This document shows positions 45,742-56,729 of a stretch of DNA of 64,000 bases, piece by piece. Position 1 is the stretch's first letter; each line of letters starts with the position of its first letter. Under the pieces are notes generated by a model, which was given only the letters and a program-made list of their open reading frames with translations, was not told where the DNA came from and searched no databases. The DNA lies in NCBI GenBank assembly GCA_030949605.1, contig JAUZSH010000006.1:62001-126000 (forward strand), written 5' to 3'. Both the position numbers and the translations under genes were made by a program. This DNA is from Ghiorsea sp. (GTDB lineage: Bacteria; Pseudomonadota; Zetaproteobacteria; Mariprofundales; Mariprofundaceae).

Positions 45742-48041
45742 ACTTTGATTTTCTCCTTACCCAAACCTAGCAATACAGGGAACAAGTAAACGGTTGCCAG
45801 ATAACAAATAATCATGGTCGCAGCGATGAGCGCACCCAACTTCATTTGCGGATACAGGGCTGCCGATAACAACACCAAAAAGCCACCCACCACCACAATA
45901 GTGTTAAACAAAATCGCATGACCCACACTACGGTTGGTATTGATCACACTTTCTTCGTAACTGTTGTTGGCTTTGCTTTCCTCGTGGTATCGATGCAAAT
46001 AATGAATAGCGAAATCCACGCCAATACCCAGCGCCATGGAACCTGTTAATGCTGTTGCCAAGTCCAATGGAATGCCAATATTACCCATGGTGCCGTAATT
46101 GACCGTCACCGCCAGCGTCACAGGAATCATGGCAATGAATGCAATCAACAAACGCTTGAACATCAACCAGCAGAGTAAAAATATAGCCAAGATAGACAGC
46201 GCAAGCGAAGTGATTTGCCCATCAATAATCATCTTCGCCAAAGCATCCAAGGTGTAACCCGTACCTGCCCATTTGACGGTATAACCTTCCGATTCAGGGA
46301 ACCAAGCTTCCGTTTTATCTTGTAAACGCGCCAGTATCTTGGCAACAGCTTCGGTGCTATCACTTCGCATATTGATGACCACATGCGCTTCGCGATAATC
46401 ACTGGTCATAAACTTCTCAAAATCGTCGGGCGCACCAGAGAATGAATAAAGCAATAAATATTGCGCTGCCAAATCAGAATTGTCTGGCACACGATAATAC
46501 TCAGGATTATCTTCATTGAGTGCTTTGTTCATAATCATCAGAAATTCTGCAATCGAAGATGTGTCACCCACGATAGGGTCTTTCTCGATTTCAGTTTGTA
46601 AATCGACAATCTTTTGCAAGAACTCAGGCTCTAACAAACCATTTTCTTTACCCGTATCAATCATAATGTCTAAGCTGGTTGTACCTGCAAAATGTTTATT
46701 CAACACTTCATCGGCATGTCGCACTGGGTCTTCGGGCTTAAATTGCGCCACCATGGATGCATCCACTGTAATCAATGTTTCACCATACACCGACACCACC
46801 ACCAACATGGCAAAAAATGCCATGATACGTTTGGGATAACTTAAAATCGCTTTGCTCGACCATTCCACATAGTCGGTAAACAACGGTTTTCTATCCGCAT
46901 GACCATCTTTTTCAGATAATACCATCAATGCCGCAGGGAATAAGGTTAAAGTCACAATGAGTGCATAAGCAATACCAATCGCAGCAAAAATACCAAATTC
47001 TTTGATAGGCGGTAAATCTGAAGACAACATGGATAAGAAACCCACACCCGTGGTTACGGATGTCATCACCATGGGTTTCCAAAGCTCGTGCATCACTTCT
47101 ACCAAACGCTCTTTGCGATGCGAGTATTCAGAGAAGTGCGCCAACAATCGCTCTCGGCTGAGAAAATGAACCGCATCGGCAATACCAATCGCCATAATCA
47201 GAATAGGTAGCATGGTGGTGATGGTATAGATGTTAAAGCCCAGTGCTGCCATGGTTCCTATCGTCCAGATTTCGGCAATCAGCACCGTCAACAATGGCAA
47301 GACCACTCCTCTTGGTGAGCGGAAAGAAACATACAACAAGATAATCAATAAAAAGATAATAATCGGCTGCATACGCGCCATTTCTTGCGGCATATACACG
47401 CCAAATACACCCTCAATCACAGGGCGACCTGAAATAAAGAACTCTTCCCCACCACCGCGTGCTTCAAGCTCTTCAACTTTATTTTTCACCAAGTCATAAA
47501 TGTCTGCATAAGTTTCACGCGCATTGGGTTGCGGGCGTACGGCAAGCACCGTGCCTACACCATCTTTGGACACAATCACATCTTCATAAATGCCAAACTC
47601 GTGCATTCGTTGCTTGATATAGTCAATTTCTTCTTGGGTTTCAGGCACACCGTCCATAAACGGTTCCACATCAAGCCCAGAAGCCGAACCGCGAATATCT
47701 TTGATGGTGGCAAGTGATAACAAATCATTGAGTGAAAGTGTTCGCAATAACGGCTGCTCACCCAACCAGTCGGTTAATTCTTGCACCAAAGCAAGCGTAT
47801 GTTTGTTGTACACACCGTCTTCTTTATTGATGATACCAATAATCACCAAGTCACTGCTGCCAAACTTCTCATCCAGCACTTGTTTATTGACATAAGCATC
47901 ACTGTGTTTGGGCAGCATCGCATCCGTATCGGTTTCGATATGAATGGAGCGCATTTGATTGGCTGCCATGGCTGTAATGACAAACAACAATAACAACACC
48001 GTCTTCGGGTGGTCAAGAATCCATGAAAATAACTTGTGCAT
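45738..48041 (-). CDS. RND-superfamily (MMPL-type) inner-membrane exporter
   Basis: This 767-aa protein has the two-fold RND layout: TM1 (TVLLLLFVITAMAANQM), a periplasmic domain, a block of membrane segments around MQPIIIFLLIILLYVSFRSP and IYTITTMLPILIMAIGIADAV, a second periplasmic domain, then LALSILAIFLLCWLMFKRLL and MALGIGVDFAIHYLHRYHEE. The motif GIADAVHF and GVDFAIHYL are the proton-relay TM4 and TM10 regions. It is the single-polypeptide size used for lipids or hydrophobic compounds. Neighbours: LolA-like protein upstream and DUF1302 barrel downstream. Confidence 0.92.
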   Translation of the reverse strand: MHKLFSWILDHPKTVLLLLFVITAMAANQMRSIHIETDTDAMLPKHSDAYVNKQVLDEKFGSSDLVIIGIINKEDGVYNKHTLALVQELTDWLGEQPLLRTLSLNDLLSLATIKDIRGSASGLDVEPFMDGVPETQEEIDYIKQRMHEFGIYEDVIVSKDGVGTVLAVRPQPNARETYADIYDLVKNKVEELEARGGGEEFFISGRPVIEGVFGVYMPQEMARMQPIIIFLLIILLYVSFRSPRGVVLPLLTVLIAEIWTIGTMAALGFNIYTITTMLPILIMAIGIADAVHFLSRERLLAHFSEYSHRKERLVEVMHELWKPMVMTSVTTGVGFLSMLSSDLPPIKEFGIFAAIGIAYALIVTLTLFPAALMVLSEKDGHADRKPLFTDYVEWSSKAILSYPKRIMAFFAMLVVVSVYGETLITVDASMVAQFKPEDPVRHADEVLNKHFAGTTSLDIMIDTGKENGLLEPEFLQKIVDLQTEIEKDPIVGDTSSIAEFLMIMNKALNEDNPEYYRVPDNSDLAAQYLLLYSFSGAPDDFEKFMTSDYREAHVVINMRSDSTEAVAKILARLQDKTEAWFPESEGYTVKWAGTGYTLDALAKMIIDGQITSLALSILAIFLLCWLMFKRLLIAFIAMIPVTLAVTVNYGTMGNIGIPLDLATALTGSMALGIGVDFAIHYLHRYHEESKANNSYEESVINTNRSVGHAILFNTIVVVGGFLVLLSAALYPQMKLGALIAATMIICYLATVYLFPVLLGLGKEKIKV

Positions 48042-48053
48042 ATCTATATACCC

Positions 48054-48860
48054 TTATTTACCGCGATAGCCGCGTTTAATCATACGCTCCGTAAACAACC
48101 TATCCGATAAACCTGTGTTGTATTGGTGTTCGGATAATAACAACTCTGTTTTATGATTGGTTTGCACATTGGTCATCAAACCACCCGTCGCTGTCCAAAT
48201 ACCATCCACTTGTGTGATGCCCGTAGAGATAAGATGCTTCAACTCACGACCTTTTCTATCCCAAAAATCCACCTTAATGTACATATATATGTCTTTACGC
48301 ACGGCATAACGAACTTTGGAATAACCTAAGTTTTTGATCAACTCTTTGGTTTTAGGCTCGGCATCCACCACCCAAACATCTTGACCATCCAGCACTTCAG
48401 AACCTTGAAGTGTCCAATTGTAGTCACCAAGTTCAGGTGTGGATTTAATATCTTCAAAGGTGAAGTCTGTACCCATAAAGTAGTCGCCACGGTCAGACGA
48501 TGAAATACGACGCACTTTTTTCAACGCTGGCAAATATAACCACTGATCATCATCTTTAGCTTCGTCCGCATAATCCCATGTTAACATGGCTGTATCACGC
48601 ACATTTGCAGGTGATAAGAAGTAGGAAACGGATTTGCTATCCAAGCCATAGTCTTTCCTGAACGAAATCATTTGCCGCTCACGCACGCTGCCCCGTTTAT
48701 CAATCAAGCGTTGGGTCATTTTCTGTATCAAGTCATTGCCATCATCCCGTGCTTCTACCAACTTCATGATTTCCAAACCTGTTGTGGGTTCACTGGCGTA
48801 AACGGGTGCGCTAAAAGCAAGGCTCAAACCTACTGCAATCCATATCGATTTAATGTTCAT
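48054..48860 (-). CDS. LolA-like outer-membrane lipoprotein-sorting family protein
   Basis: The 268-aa protein has a signal peptide (IWIAVGLSLAFSAPVYAS) and a LolA/DUF4292-like half-barrel: VRERQMISFRKDYGLDSKSV, AMLTWDYADEAKDDDQWLYL, PALKKVRRISSSDRGDYFMG and TDFTFEDIKSTPELGDYNW. LolA-like proteins carry lipids across the periplasm. With the RND exporter and barrel protein it forms a three-part module. The ATG at 48860 follows AAAGGAGATTCG. It starts inside the 3' end of the interrupted membrane gene. Confidence 0.88.
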   Translation of the reverse strand: MNIKSIWIAVGLSLAFSAPVYASEPTTGLEIMKLVEARDDGNDLIQKMTQRLIDKRGSVRERQMISFRKDYGLDSKSVSYFLSPANVRDTAMLTWDYADEAKDDDQWLYLPALKKVRRISSSDRGDYFMGTDFTFEDIKSTPELGDYNWTLQGSEVLDGQDVWVVDAEPKTKELIKNLGYSKVRYAVRKDIYMYIKVDFWDRKGRELKHLISTGITQVDGIWTATGGLMTNVQTNHKTELLLSEHQYNTGLSDRLFTERMIKRGYRGK

Positions 48861-49479
48861 GCGAATCTCCTTTAATGATAATTTTGTATGCTAAAAATGA
48901 TAAAACAACCCAGACTGTTGAGCGCAAAGTCATTGCACCAATCGTCCGTGTTTCATAAACGATGTCTGCAAATTGAATGCTTAAAAACAGAGTTAAAAAT
49001 ACCGTTAATGTTGATGCAGCAATGGCGATTGCCAAATGAAACGACCAGACTTTTTTTCATCCAAAATGCGGCCCCTGCAACGATGTATAAAAACCCCGAC
49101 ATAAAGTTCAATACCTTCGCCAAGATTCAGCGCGTTTCGCGCAAAGCAAGTGAGTAACCACAACATTCTAGAATATTGTGGTATATTAAAAATAACATCC
49201 CCCAAACCCCGATGTTATTTTTAATATACGCTTTCTAAATCAATGTGTTACAAACACTAGGGTTTTTTACCAATGTATTCTCTAAAGCTGGCGAAGGTAT
49301 TGAAAGTTAAACCACAATACTTCTGGCACATAATTACCCGCTGCAACACGCGCTTCTTCACTCCAAAATAGTACATCACCACCTGATTTAATGGTAAGTA
49401 ACCCAAATACAATCGCCACAATGCCAATCACATACCTCATGATATTACAGCTTTTTTTCTTTTTTTGATTATCCATCAT
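48850..49479 (-). pseudogene. Small membrane-protein gene interrupted by a MITE and a 1-base shift
   Basis: The left part reads MRYVIGIVAIVFGLLTIKSG, GDVLFWSEEARVAAGNYVPE, VLWFNF and then enters the family B element. After the element the frame resumes as NFMSGFLYIVAGAAFWMKK, then, after removing one A from a run of seven, VWSFHLAIAIAASTLTVFLT to a natural stop at 48850. Excising 194 bases plus the 6-bp duplication and one A gives 142 codons with four hydrophobic segments. It sits between marR and the LolA-like gene, so it was a member of that operon. Downstream genes could still be expressed. Confidence 0.85.
49109..49302. repeat. MITE-like repeat family B, copy 4 (inside a gene)
   Basis: The ends are the perfect 14-base family repeats. 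AAAGTT flanks both sides (49103-49108 and 49303-49308). It is nearly identical to copy 3 at 32564, so both are recent. It contains stop codons in the host frame and would end translation of the membrane protein. Confidence 0.95.
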
Positions 49480-49533
49480 GTTTCATCCTTTTTTTATGAG
49501 CCACTTGAAAACTCTGGGTGGCTCTTATAATTC

Positions 49534-49987
49534 TTACTTCAAATTCATCAGTGTTTGCGTCAATTGTTTCAACACTTCTACTGTTGTTTCTTTATCTTCA
49601 GATGAGACGTCTTCAACCAATTCCATTTGAAAGCCCAGTGCCATGGGAAGTGCCTGCTCTAACAAACCTTTACCTTTTTCAGTGAGGTGAATGTTGAAAC
49701 GACGACGGTCGTCTGGGTTCATCATTCGTTCCACCAAACCTTTTTTTTACCAAACCATCAATGCGCCGAGTAATTGTTGTTTTATCACGCATCATCAGCT
49801 CTATAATCTTGGCTTGCGGCACATCCCCTTCTTGGAACAAACGCATCAGAATAGCAAATTCTTGCGCCACAATATTTAAGCCCGCTTGGGCAAATCGCTT
49901 TTCAATCTCCTCTGTCATCAAGTACGACACCCGATTGATATAAAACCCTAAAACCTGCTCAAATCTAAATTGCTTCAACTCACTCAT
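49534..49987 (-). CDS. MarR-family transcriptional regulator (frameshifted in this sequence)
   Basis: The start MSELKQFRFEQVLGFYINRV is followed by LNIVAQEFAILMRLFQEGDV and the winged helix KIIELMMRDKTTITRRIDGL. The frame breaks at an eight-A run (49741-49748 on the plus strand); seven A's give VKKGLVERMMNPDDRRRFNI and HLTEKGKGLLEQALP, 150 aa in all. The DDRR wing motif is typical of MarR. GGGAGA precedes ATG 49987. As first gene of the exporter cluster it is the likely repressor of that operon and of itself; the ligand is unknown. Confidence 0.88.
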
Positions 49988-50029
49988 CTCATTTCTCCCT
50001 TTGGCGCACTTTATGCACATTAGATGCAA

Positions 50030-50060
50030 TACGCAACTATTTAATTAAGCAACTAATCTT
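50030..50060. promoter_or_regulatory. Possible MarR operator region
   Basis: GCAACTA occurs at 50033-50039 and again at 50049-50055, 16 bases apart, around TTAATTAA. It lies 45-70 bases upstream of marR, between marR and the divergent gltB. The spacing of about one and a half turns is compatible with a dimer site, but the motif is not proven. Confidence 0.3.
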
Positions 50061-50176
50061 AAATTGTATAAAACAATAATATTTCTACGATGACAAAAGC
50101 TTCATAATTGGTTACTCTGCGCAACCTTTTTTAAAAAGGTGTAGGAATAGTGATAAGTTTTTCATTGGAGTCGCTG

Positions 50177-53100
50177 ATGACGCAAATGCCGAAAAAGCAA
50201 GGATTATACAGCCCCCAACATGAGCATGATGCTTGTGGTGTAGGATTCGTTGCACATATTAAGAATGAAAAAAGCCATGATATTGTCGAAAAAGGCTTGG
50301 AGATTTTACTTCGTCTAACCCACCGTGGTGCAGCAGGCGCTGACCCTAGAGAAGGTGATGGCGCAGGTATTCTACTTCAAATCCCAGACGACTTTTTTTC
50401 AAGCTGTTACACCTGACTCCGACATTATATTACCTGTCGCTGGTGAATATGGCGTTGGCATGATTTTCTTACCACAAGATGACGCACATCGCGCAGCTTG
50501 CGAAAAAATCATTGAAGATACCATTGCTGCAGAAGGTCAAAGTCTATTGGGTTGGCGTGATGTTCCTGTGGATGCGACCTATGCTGACTTACCTGAAAGC
50601 GTTTTGGCTTGCGAGCCTGTTTCACGCCAAATCTTTATCGGTCGCGGTAGCAACTGTGCTGACCAACAAGCATTTGAGCGCAAGTTATTTGTGATGCGTA
50701 AAATCTTTGAAAATGCGATTGCGGATAAAGCCTTTGATGATAACGCCAAGTTTTATGTAAACTCTTTATCTACGCGCACCATTGTTTATAAAGGTATGTT
50801 TTTATCACATCAAGTCGGTGCATATTTCACTGATTTAAGTGATGCGCGCATGAAATCTGCATTAGCATTAGTGCATCAACGCTTCTCCACCAACACTTTC
50901 CCATCGTGGGAATTGGCTCATCCCTTCCGTATGGTGGCGCACAATGGTGAAATCAACACGGTTCGCGGCAACATCAACTGGATGAATGCTCGCCGTCACT
51001 CCATGAAATCCAAGTATTTGGGTGATGATTTGGACAAGGTTTGGCCGCTCATTCCTGAAAATCAATCTGATACGGCATGTTTTGATAATGCTTTAGAGTT
51101 ATTGGTGATGGGTGGTTACTCACTCACCCACGCTGCCATGCTTTTGATTCCTGAAGCTTGGGCTGGCAATGATTTGATGGATAAAAAACGCAAAGCATTT
51201 TATGAACATCATGCGGCATTGATGGAACCTTGGGATGGTCCTGCAGCTGTTGCCTTTACCGATGGTATTCAAATTGGTGCAACACTAGATAGAAACGGTC
51301 TTCGTCCAGCTCGCTACTTGGTGACTGATGATGATTTGGTGGTCATGGCATCTGAAATGGGTGTTTTGGACATTCCTGAAGAAAAAATCATCAAAAAATG
51401 GCGATTGCAACCTGGGAAAATGTTCCTGATTGACTTGGAAAAAGGTCAAATTATTGATGATGAAACCATTAAAAATGAATTGGCAAATGAACACAACTAC
51501 CAAAAAATCCTCGCCGAAACTCAAATTCAGATTGAAGATTTGGATGCTGATGTCGAAGTTGTGCAACCTGAGCACGCCACACTATTAAACAAACAACAAG
51601 CATTTGGTTATACCAAAGAAAATTTAAAATTCTTGATGGAACCTATGGTACTGACAGGTATGGAAGCCACTGGCTCTATGGGCAACGATACACCTCACGC
51701 TGTGTTGTCTAACCGTGCTAAACCACTGTATAACTATTTCCGTCAACTCTTTGCCCAAGTCACCAACCCACCGATTGATCCGATTCGTGAAGAAATGGTG
51801 ATGAGCTTAACCTCTTTCATTGGTCCCAATCCCAATCTTTTGGGGCTTGGTGAAAATAAGCCTGACCTACGCTTAGAAGTACATCAGCCAATTCTAAGCA
51901 ACTATGATTTGGAGAAAGTTCGTCATATTCATGCTTCAACAGAGGGTAAATTCCGCACCGTCACCTTATCCATGTGTTACCCTGCCGACTCTGGAGCAGC
52001 AGGCATGGGTGTTGCTGTTGAGAATCTATGTAAACAAGCCGAACGCGCAGTGTTGGATAAGTTTAACATCATTATTCTATCCGACCGCGATATGGACGAA
52101 CAACACATTCCAATCCCTGCGCTGTTGGCAACATCAGCCGTGCATCAACATCTTATCAAGAAAGGTTTACGCGTGGAAACTGGGCTTGTCATTGAAACAG
52201 GTTCTGCTCGTGAAACCCAACACTTTGCAACACTTGCAGGTTTTGGTGCGGAAGCAGTGAATCCATACCTTGCCTTTGAAACATTGATTGATATGCGTAA
52301 TTGTGGTCATTTGCCTGATGATTTAAGTGATGAGGTTATTATTGCCAACTTTATCAAAGCTGTGGGCAAAGGTTTGTATAAAGTGATGTCGAAGATGGGT
52401 ATTTCAACCTACCAATCCTATTGTGGCGCGCAAATCTTTGAAGCCTTTGGTCTTTCAACAAAATTTGTTGACAAGTATTTCACAGGCACAGCTACCCAAA
52501 TCGAAGGTATTGGCTTGGAAGAAGTTGCCAAAGAAGCGGTGATGCGTCATCAGCTTGCTTATGGTAACTCAATGATTCATAAGAAAATGTTGGATGTGGG
52601 TGGCGAATATGAATGGCGTGTGCGCGGTGAACAACATGCATTAACCCCTGAAACCATTGCCAAGCTGCAACATGCTGTCCGCACCAGCAATTATGATTTA
52701 TACAAAGAGTTTGCCAATACTATCAACAATCAAAAAGGCAGATTGGTGACCTTGCGCGGTTTATTCAAATTCAACAAAGGCAATTCGATTTCAATTGATG
52801 AGGTTGAGCCTGCAACAAATATCGTAAAACGTTTTGTAACAGGCGCGATGTCTTTTGGCTCCATTTCACACGAAGCACACAGCACCTTGGCGATTGCCAT
52901 GAATCGCTTGGGTGGCAAATCCAACACAGGTGAAGGTGGTGAAGAAGTTGCACGTTTCACACCATTACCCAATGGCGACTCCATGCGTTCTGCGATTAAG
53001 CAGGTTGCATCTGGTCGTTTTGGTGTAACCGCAGAATACTTAGCCAACGCCGACCAAATTCAAATCAAGATGGCACAAGGTGCGAAACCTGGTGAAGGTG

Positions 53101-54776
53101 GGCAACTTCCAGGTCACAAAGTGGATGAACGTATTGGTAAAGTGCGCCATTCAACGCCAGGTGTGGGTTTGATTTCTCCGCCGCCCCACCATGATATTTA
53201 CTCCATTGAAGATTTGGCACAATTAATTTTCGACCTTAAAAACACCAATACCGATGCTGATATTTCAGTAAAATTGGTATCTGAAATTGGTGTCGGTACG
53301 GTTGCTGCGGGCGTGGTCAAGGCTCATGCCGACCATGTGGTAATTGCAGGTCACGATGGTGGCACGGGTGCTTCTCCGCTTACATCCATCAAATATGCAG
53401 GCTCTGCTTGGGAAGTTGGTTTGGCTGAAACCCAGCAAACACTACTCTTGAACCGTTTGCGTAGCCGCACACGTTTGCAAGCTGATGGGCAAATGCGTAC
53501 AGGTCGTGATGTTGCCATTGCTGCATTATTGGGTGCGGATGAAGTGGCATTTGGCACGATTGCCTTGATTGCTGAAGGTTGCGTGATGATGCGTAAATGT
53601 CATCTCAACACTTGCCCAGTCGGTGTCGCCACACAAGATGCTGAATTACGCAAGAAATTCGTGGGTAAACCTGAAGATGTGGTCAACTACTTCATGTATG
53701 TCGCTGAAGAAACCCGTGAAATCATGGCTGAACTTGGTTTTAGAACTTTTGATGACATGGTTGGACGTGTGGATATGTTGGACACTGATGATGCTGTTCG
53801 TCATTGGAAATCTGAAGGCATTGATTTATCCCCAATCTTCCACCAAGTAGAATCTGAAGACAATAAATCACATAACCAAGCACAAGACCATGGCTTGGAT
53901 AAACTCATTGATAACAAACTTATTGCTGAAGCAAAATCAGCACTTGAAAACAAAACACCCGTTATCATTAATACCGATATTTGCAATGTTGACCGTAGCT
54001 TCGGCACTATGCTTTCGGGCAAAGTTGCCAAAAAATATGGTCATGCTGGTTTACCTGAAGATACCATCGTAATTAATGCCAAGGGTACGGCTGGGCAATC
54101 GCTAGGCGCATGGCTTGCGCGTGGTGTATTCATCAACCTTGTCGGTATTGGTAATGATTATGTGGGTAAAGGTTTGTCAGGTGGTCGCATCAGTATTCGC
54201 CCACCAGAAGAAACACCTATCAAAGCCGAAGAAAACAGTATCGTGGGTAACACAGTTTTGTTTGGTGCAGTTGATGGCGAGGCATACTTCAATGGTATTG
54301 CAGGCGAACGTTTTGCCGTGCGCAACTCTGGTGCTGTCGCTGTTGTTGAAGGCGTGGGCGACCATGGTTGCGAATATATGACAGGTGGCACGATTGCGAT
54401 TTTGGGTGAAACAGGGCGTAACTTTGCCGCAGGTATGTCGGGCGGCATGGCGTATGTGTATGATGCGAATGGTGCATTTGAAAGCCGCTGCAACAAAGCG
54501 CAAGTTGCTTTGGAAAAGGTTGAAGGTTCGGCATCAGAAAGCAGTGCGAATGAATCATTAAATATTGAGCACAGCATTGACCAAAATGATGCGCAAACAT
54601 TGTTCAATATGATTTCTCGCCATGTGCATTACACCAACTCAGCGCGTGGTAAAGAAATTTTGGACAACTGGGATGATTCACTTGGCAAGTTTATCAAAGT
54701 GATGCCAGTAGACTACAAACGCGCTCTTGCAGAGCGCAAAACAAAAGCAGTATCTGAGGAGACGACTCATGGGTAA
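50177..54776 (+). CDS. gltB: Glutamate synthase (NADPH) large subunit (frameshifted in this sequence)
   Basis: GltB uses glutamine-derived ammonia and 2-oxoglutarate to make glutamate. Near the start, [18 protein letters not shown] places the Cys nucleophile after a short propeptide. At 50393-50399 a T7 run (six expected) breaks the frame between QIPDDFF and QAVTPDSDI; with the correction it has 1532 aa. The 3Fe-4S site is [19 protein letters not shown] (C-x5-C-x4-C), with FMN-domain motif [13 protein letters not shown] and a final Gly-rich GXGXG domain. I start at ATG 50177 because GGAG lies 6 bases upstream. gltD follows with an 8-base overlap. Confidence 0.96.
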
Positions 54777-56211
54777 ACCAACAGGGTTCAAAGAATTTGA
54801 ACGTCAAAACCTAAGCTACGCACCTGTTGCAGAACGTGTGGTTCATTTCAAAGAGTTTTCAAAGCTACCATCGGATGATGATTTAAAAACGCAAGGTGCG
54901 CGTTGCATGGATTGTGGTATCCCCTTTTGTCACAATGGTTGCCCTGTGAATAATATCATCCCTGATTGGAATGATTTGGTTTACCGCTCGCAATGGCAAG
55001 AAGCCCTTGATGTGCTTCACTCCACCAATAACTTCCCTGAGTTTACAGGTCGCATTTGTCCAGCACCTTGCGAAGAAGCTTGCACGGTTAATTTGATTGG
55101 TGATGCAGTCACCATCAAAAACATTGAGTTGGCAATTGTTGAAAAGGGTTTTGAAAATGACTGGATAAAACCTGAAATCGCCGAGAAAAAAACAGGCAAA
55201 AAGATTGCTATTGTTGGTTCAGGTCCTGCGGGCATGGCATGTGCGCAGCAATTGGCGCGCGTGGGTCATGATGTTGTTCTTTTTGAAAAAGAAAATCGCA
55301 TTGGTGGTTTGATGCGTTATGGCATTCCAAACTTTAAGTTTGATAAAGCCGTAATTGACCGTCGTATGCAGCAGATGGAAGCTGAAGGTGTTGAGTTCCG
55401 TGTCAACCAACATATTGGCGTGGATACTCCTGCCCAATCATTGCTCGCTGAGTTTGATGCTGTTGTTTTGACAGGTGGTGCTGAAAAACCGCGTGACTTA
55501 CCGATTGAAGGTCGTGATTTCACTGGCATTAATTTTGCGATGGAGCTACTCACCAAAAACACCAAGCGTGTGCTTGGCGATGACATTCCTGAAGATGAAT
55601 TTATTTCAGCCAAAGGTAAACATGTGGTCGTTATTGGTGGTGGTGATACAGGTTCGGATTGCATAGGCACATCCAACCGTCATGGTGCAGCATCTATTAC
55701 CCAACTTGAAATTATGCCAGCACCACCTGAAACACCCAACAAACTGGTGACATGGCCTGACTGGCCCATGAAAATGCGCACATCCACTTCACAAGAAGAA
55801 GGATGTGAGCGTGACTTTGCTGTGACCACTAAACGTTTTATTGGTGAGAATGGGCAAGTCACAGGTATTGTTTGCGCCCGTGTGGATTGGTCACAAGATG
55901 ATAGTGGGCAGTGGAAGATGACGGAGATTGAAGGTTCTGAATTTACCCTCAAAGCGGATGTTGTGTTCCTCGCTATGGGTTTTGTTCATCCAGTTCATGA
56001 AGGTATGCTTGAAGAACTAGCTGTCGCCAAAGATGTTCGAGGCAATGTCTCCGCGAATATGGATGACTATAAAACAAGCTTGAATAAAGTTTTCTCTGCA
56101 GGTGATATGCGCCGTGGTCAATCACTAGTTGTTTGGGCAATTCGTGAAGGTAGACAATGCGCTGCGTCCGTGGATACATTCCTTATGGGTGAAACAGGTT
56201 TACCGCGTTAA
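54769..56211 (+). CDS. gltD: Glutamate synthase (NADPH) small subunit
   Basis: GltD passes electrons from NADPH via FAD and 4Fe-4S clusters to GltB. Cluster cysteines: [17 protein letters not shown] and [12 protein letters not shown] binding: [24 protein letters not shown] binding: [19 protein letters not shown]. The C-terminal [20 protein letters not shown] contacts FAD. The 480-aa length is normal. GAGGAG sits just upstream of ATG 54769, inside the end of gltB. Confidence 0.96.
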   Translation: MGKPTGFKEFERQNLSYAPVAERVVHFKEFSKLPSDDDLKTQGARCMDCGIPFCHNGCPVNNIIPDWNDLVYRSQWQEALDVLHSTNNFPEFTGRICPAPCEEACTVNLIGDAVTIKNIELAIVEKGFENDWIKPEIAEKKTGKKIAIVGSGPAGMACAQQLARVGHDVVLFEKENRIGGLMRYGIPNFKFDKAVIDRRMQQMEAEGVEFRVNQHIGVDTPAQSLLAEFDAVVLTGGAEKPRDLPIEGRDFTGINFAMELLTKNTKRVLGDDIPEDEFISAKGKHVVVIGGGDTGSDCIGTSNRHGAASITQLEIMPAPPETPNKLVTWPDWPMKMRTSTSQEEGCERDFAVTTKRFIGENGQVTGIVCARVDWSQDDSGQWKMTEIEGSEFTLKADVVFLAMGFVHPVHEGMLEELAVAKDVRGNVSANMDDYKTSLNKVFSAGDMRRGQSLVVWAIREGRQCAASVDTFLMGETGLPR

Positions 56212-56241
56212 ACCGTCATACACCGATTCAACGAATGAAGC

Positions 56242-56270
56242 AAAAAGACCGCCATGTGCGGTCTTTTTTT
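56242..56270. terminator. Bidirectional rho-independent terminator
   Basis: AAAGACCGC-CATGT-GCGGTCTTT forms a 9-bp stem with an A-run on the left and T-run on the right, so it can end gltBD transcription from the left and the phosphatase operon from the right. It lies between convergent genes. Confidence 0.9.
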
Positions 56271-56279
56271 ATGCCTTGT

Positions 56280-56726
56280 TCAAAAACGAGATACCCAAGT
56301 ATCCACACATGTCGCAATCTCACCATAAACACGTTGAAATGTTTCTTCTGACCTGCCCATAGGGTCATCAATGATTTTTCCACCGCATGGTTGGGATAAC
56401 AGCATTACTTTGCCAATGTGTTCAGGTTTCTTTTTCATCAAATGCGCCCGCTGGTCAGGCTCCATCACCAACACCAGTCCTGCCCTATCCATATCTGGAG
56501 CTAGCAAGGCATTGGATAGGTGCGTGCTCATATCTACACCAAACTCTAAACCAACTTTTAATCCAGATTCAGGTACACCTTTACCTTGAATCATCAGCAA
56601 ACTTCGGCTAAACACTTCACCTTCGATACCCTTTTCTGCCAAAGCTTGGCGCATATAAAATTCAGCAAAGGGGCTGCGGCAAATATTGCCTGCACACACC
56701 ATCATAATTGGGCTGGGCATAAACAT
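56280..56726 (-). CDS. Low-molecular-weight protein-tyrosine phosphatase
   Basis: The catalytic loop VCAGNICRSP is a C-x5-R site with Cys near residue 11, and the general acid Asp lies in IDDPMGRSEETFQRVY. At 148 aa it has the typical length. Enzymes like this (Wzb/Etp type) dephosphorylate tyrosine kinases in capsule or polysaccharide regulation; no kinase gene is near. AAGGAG, inside the end of dnaQ, lies 9 bases before ATG 56726, so it is the last gene of the dnaQ transcript. Confidence 0.94.
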   Translation of the reverse strand: MFMPSPIMMVCAGNICRSPFAEFYMRQALAEKGIEGEVFSRSLLMIQGKGVPESGLKVGLEFGVDMSTHLSNALLAPDMDRAGLVLVMEPDQRAHLMKKKPEHIGKVMLLSQPCGGKIIDDPMGRSEETFQRVYGEIATCVDTWVSRF

Positions 56727-56729
56727 AAA

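Noticed and set aside
50325-50416. Separate small protein before gltB
   Set aside because: The two frames join into the normal GltB N-terminus when one T of a T7 run is dropped; the small frame is the amidotransferase start of GltB.
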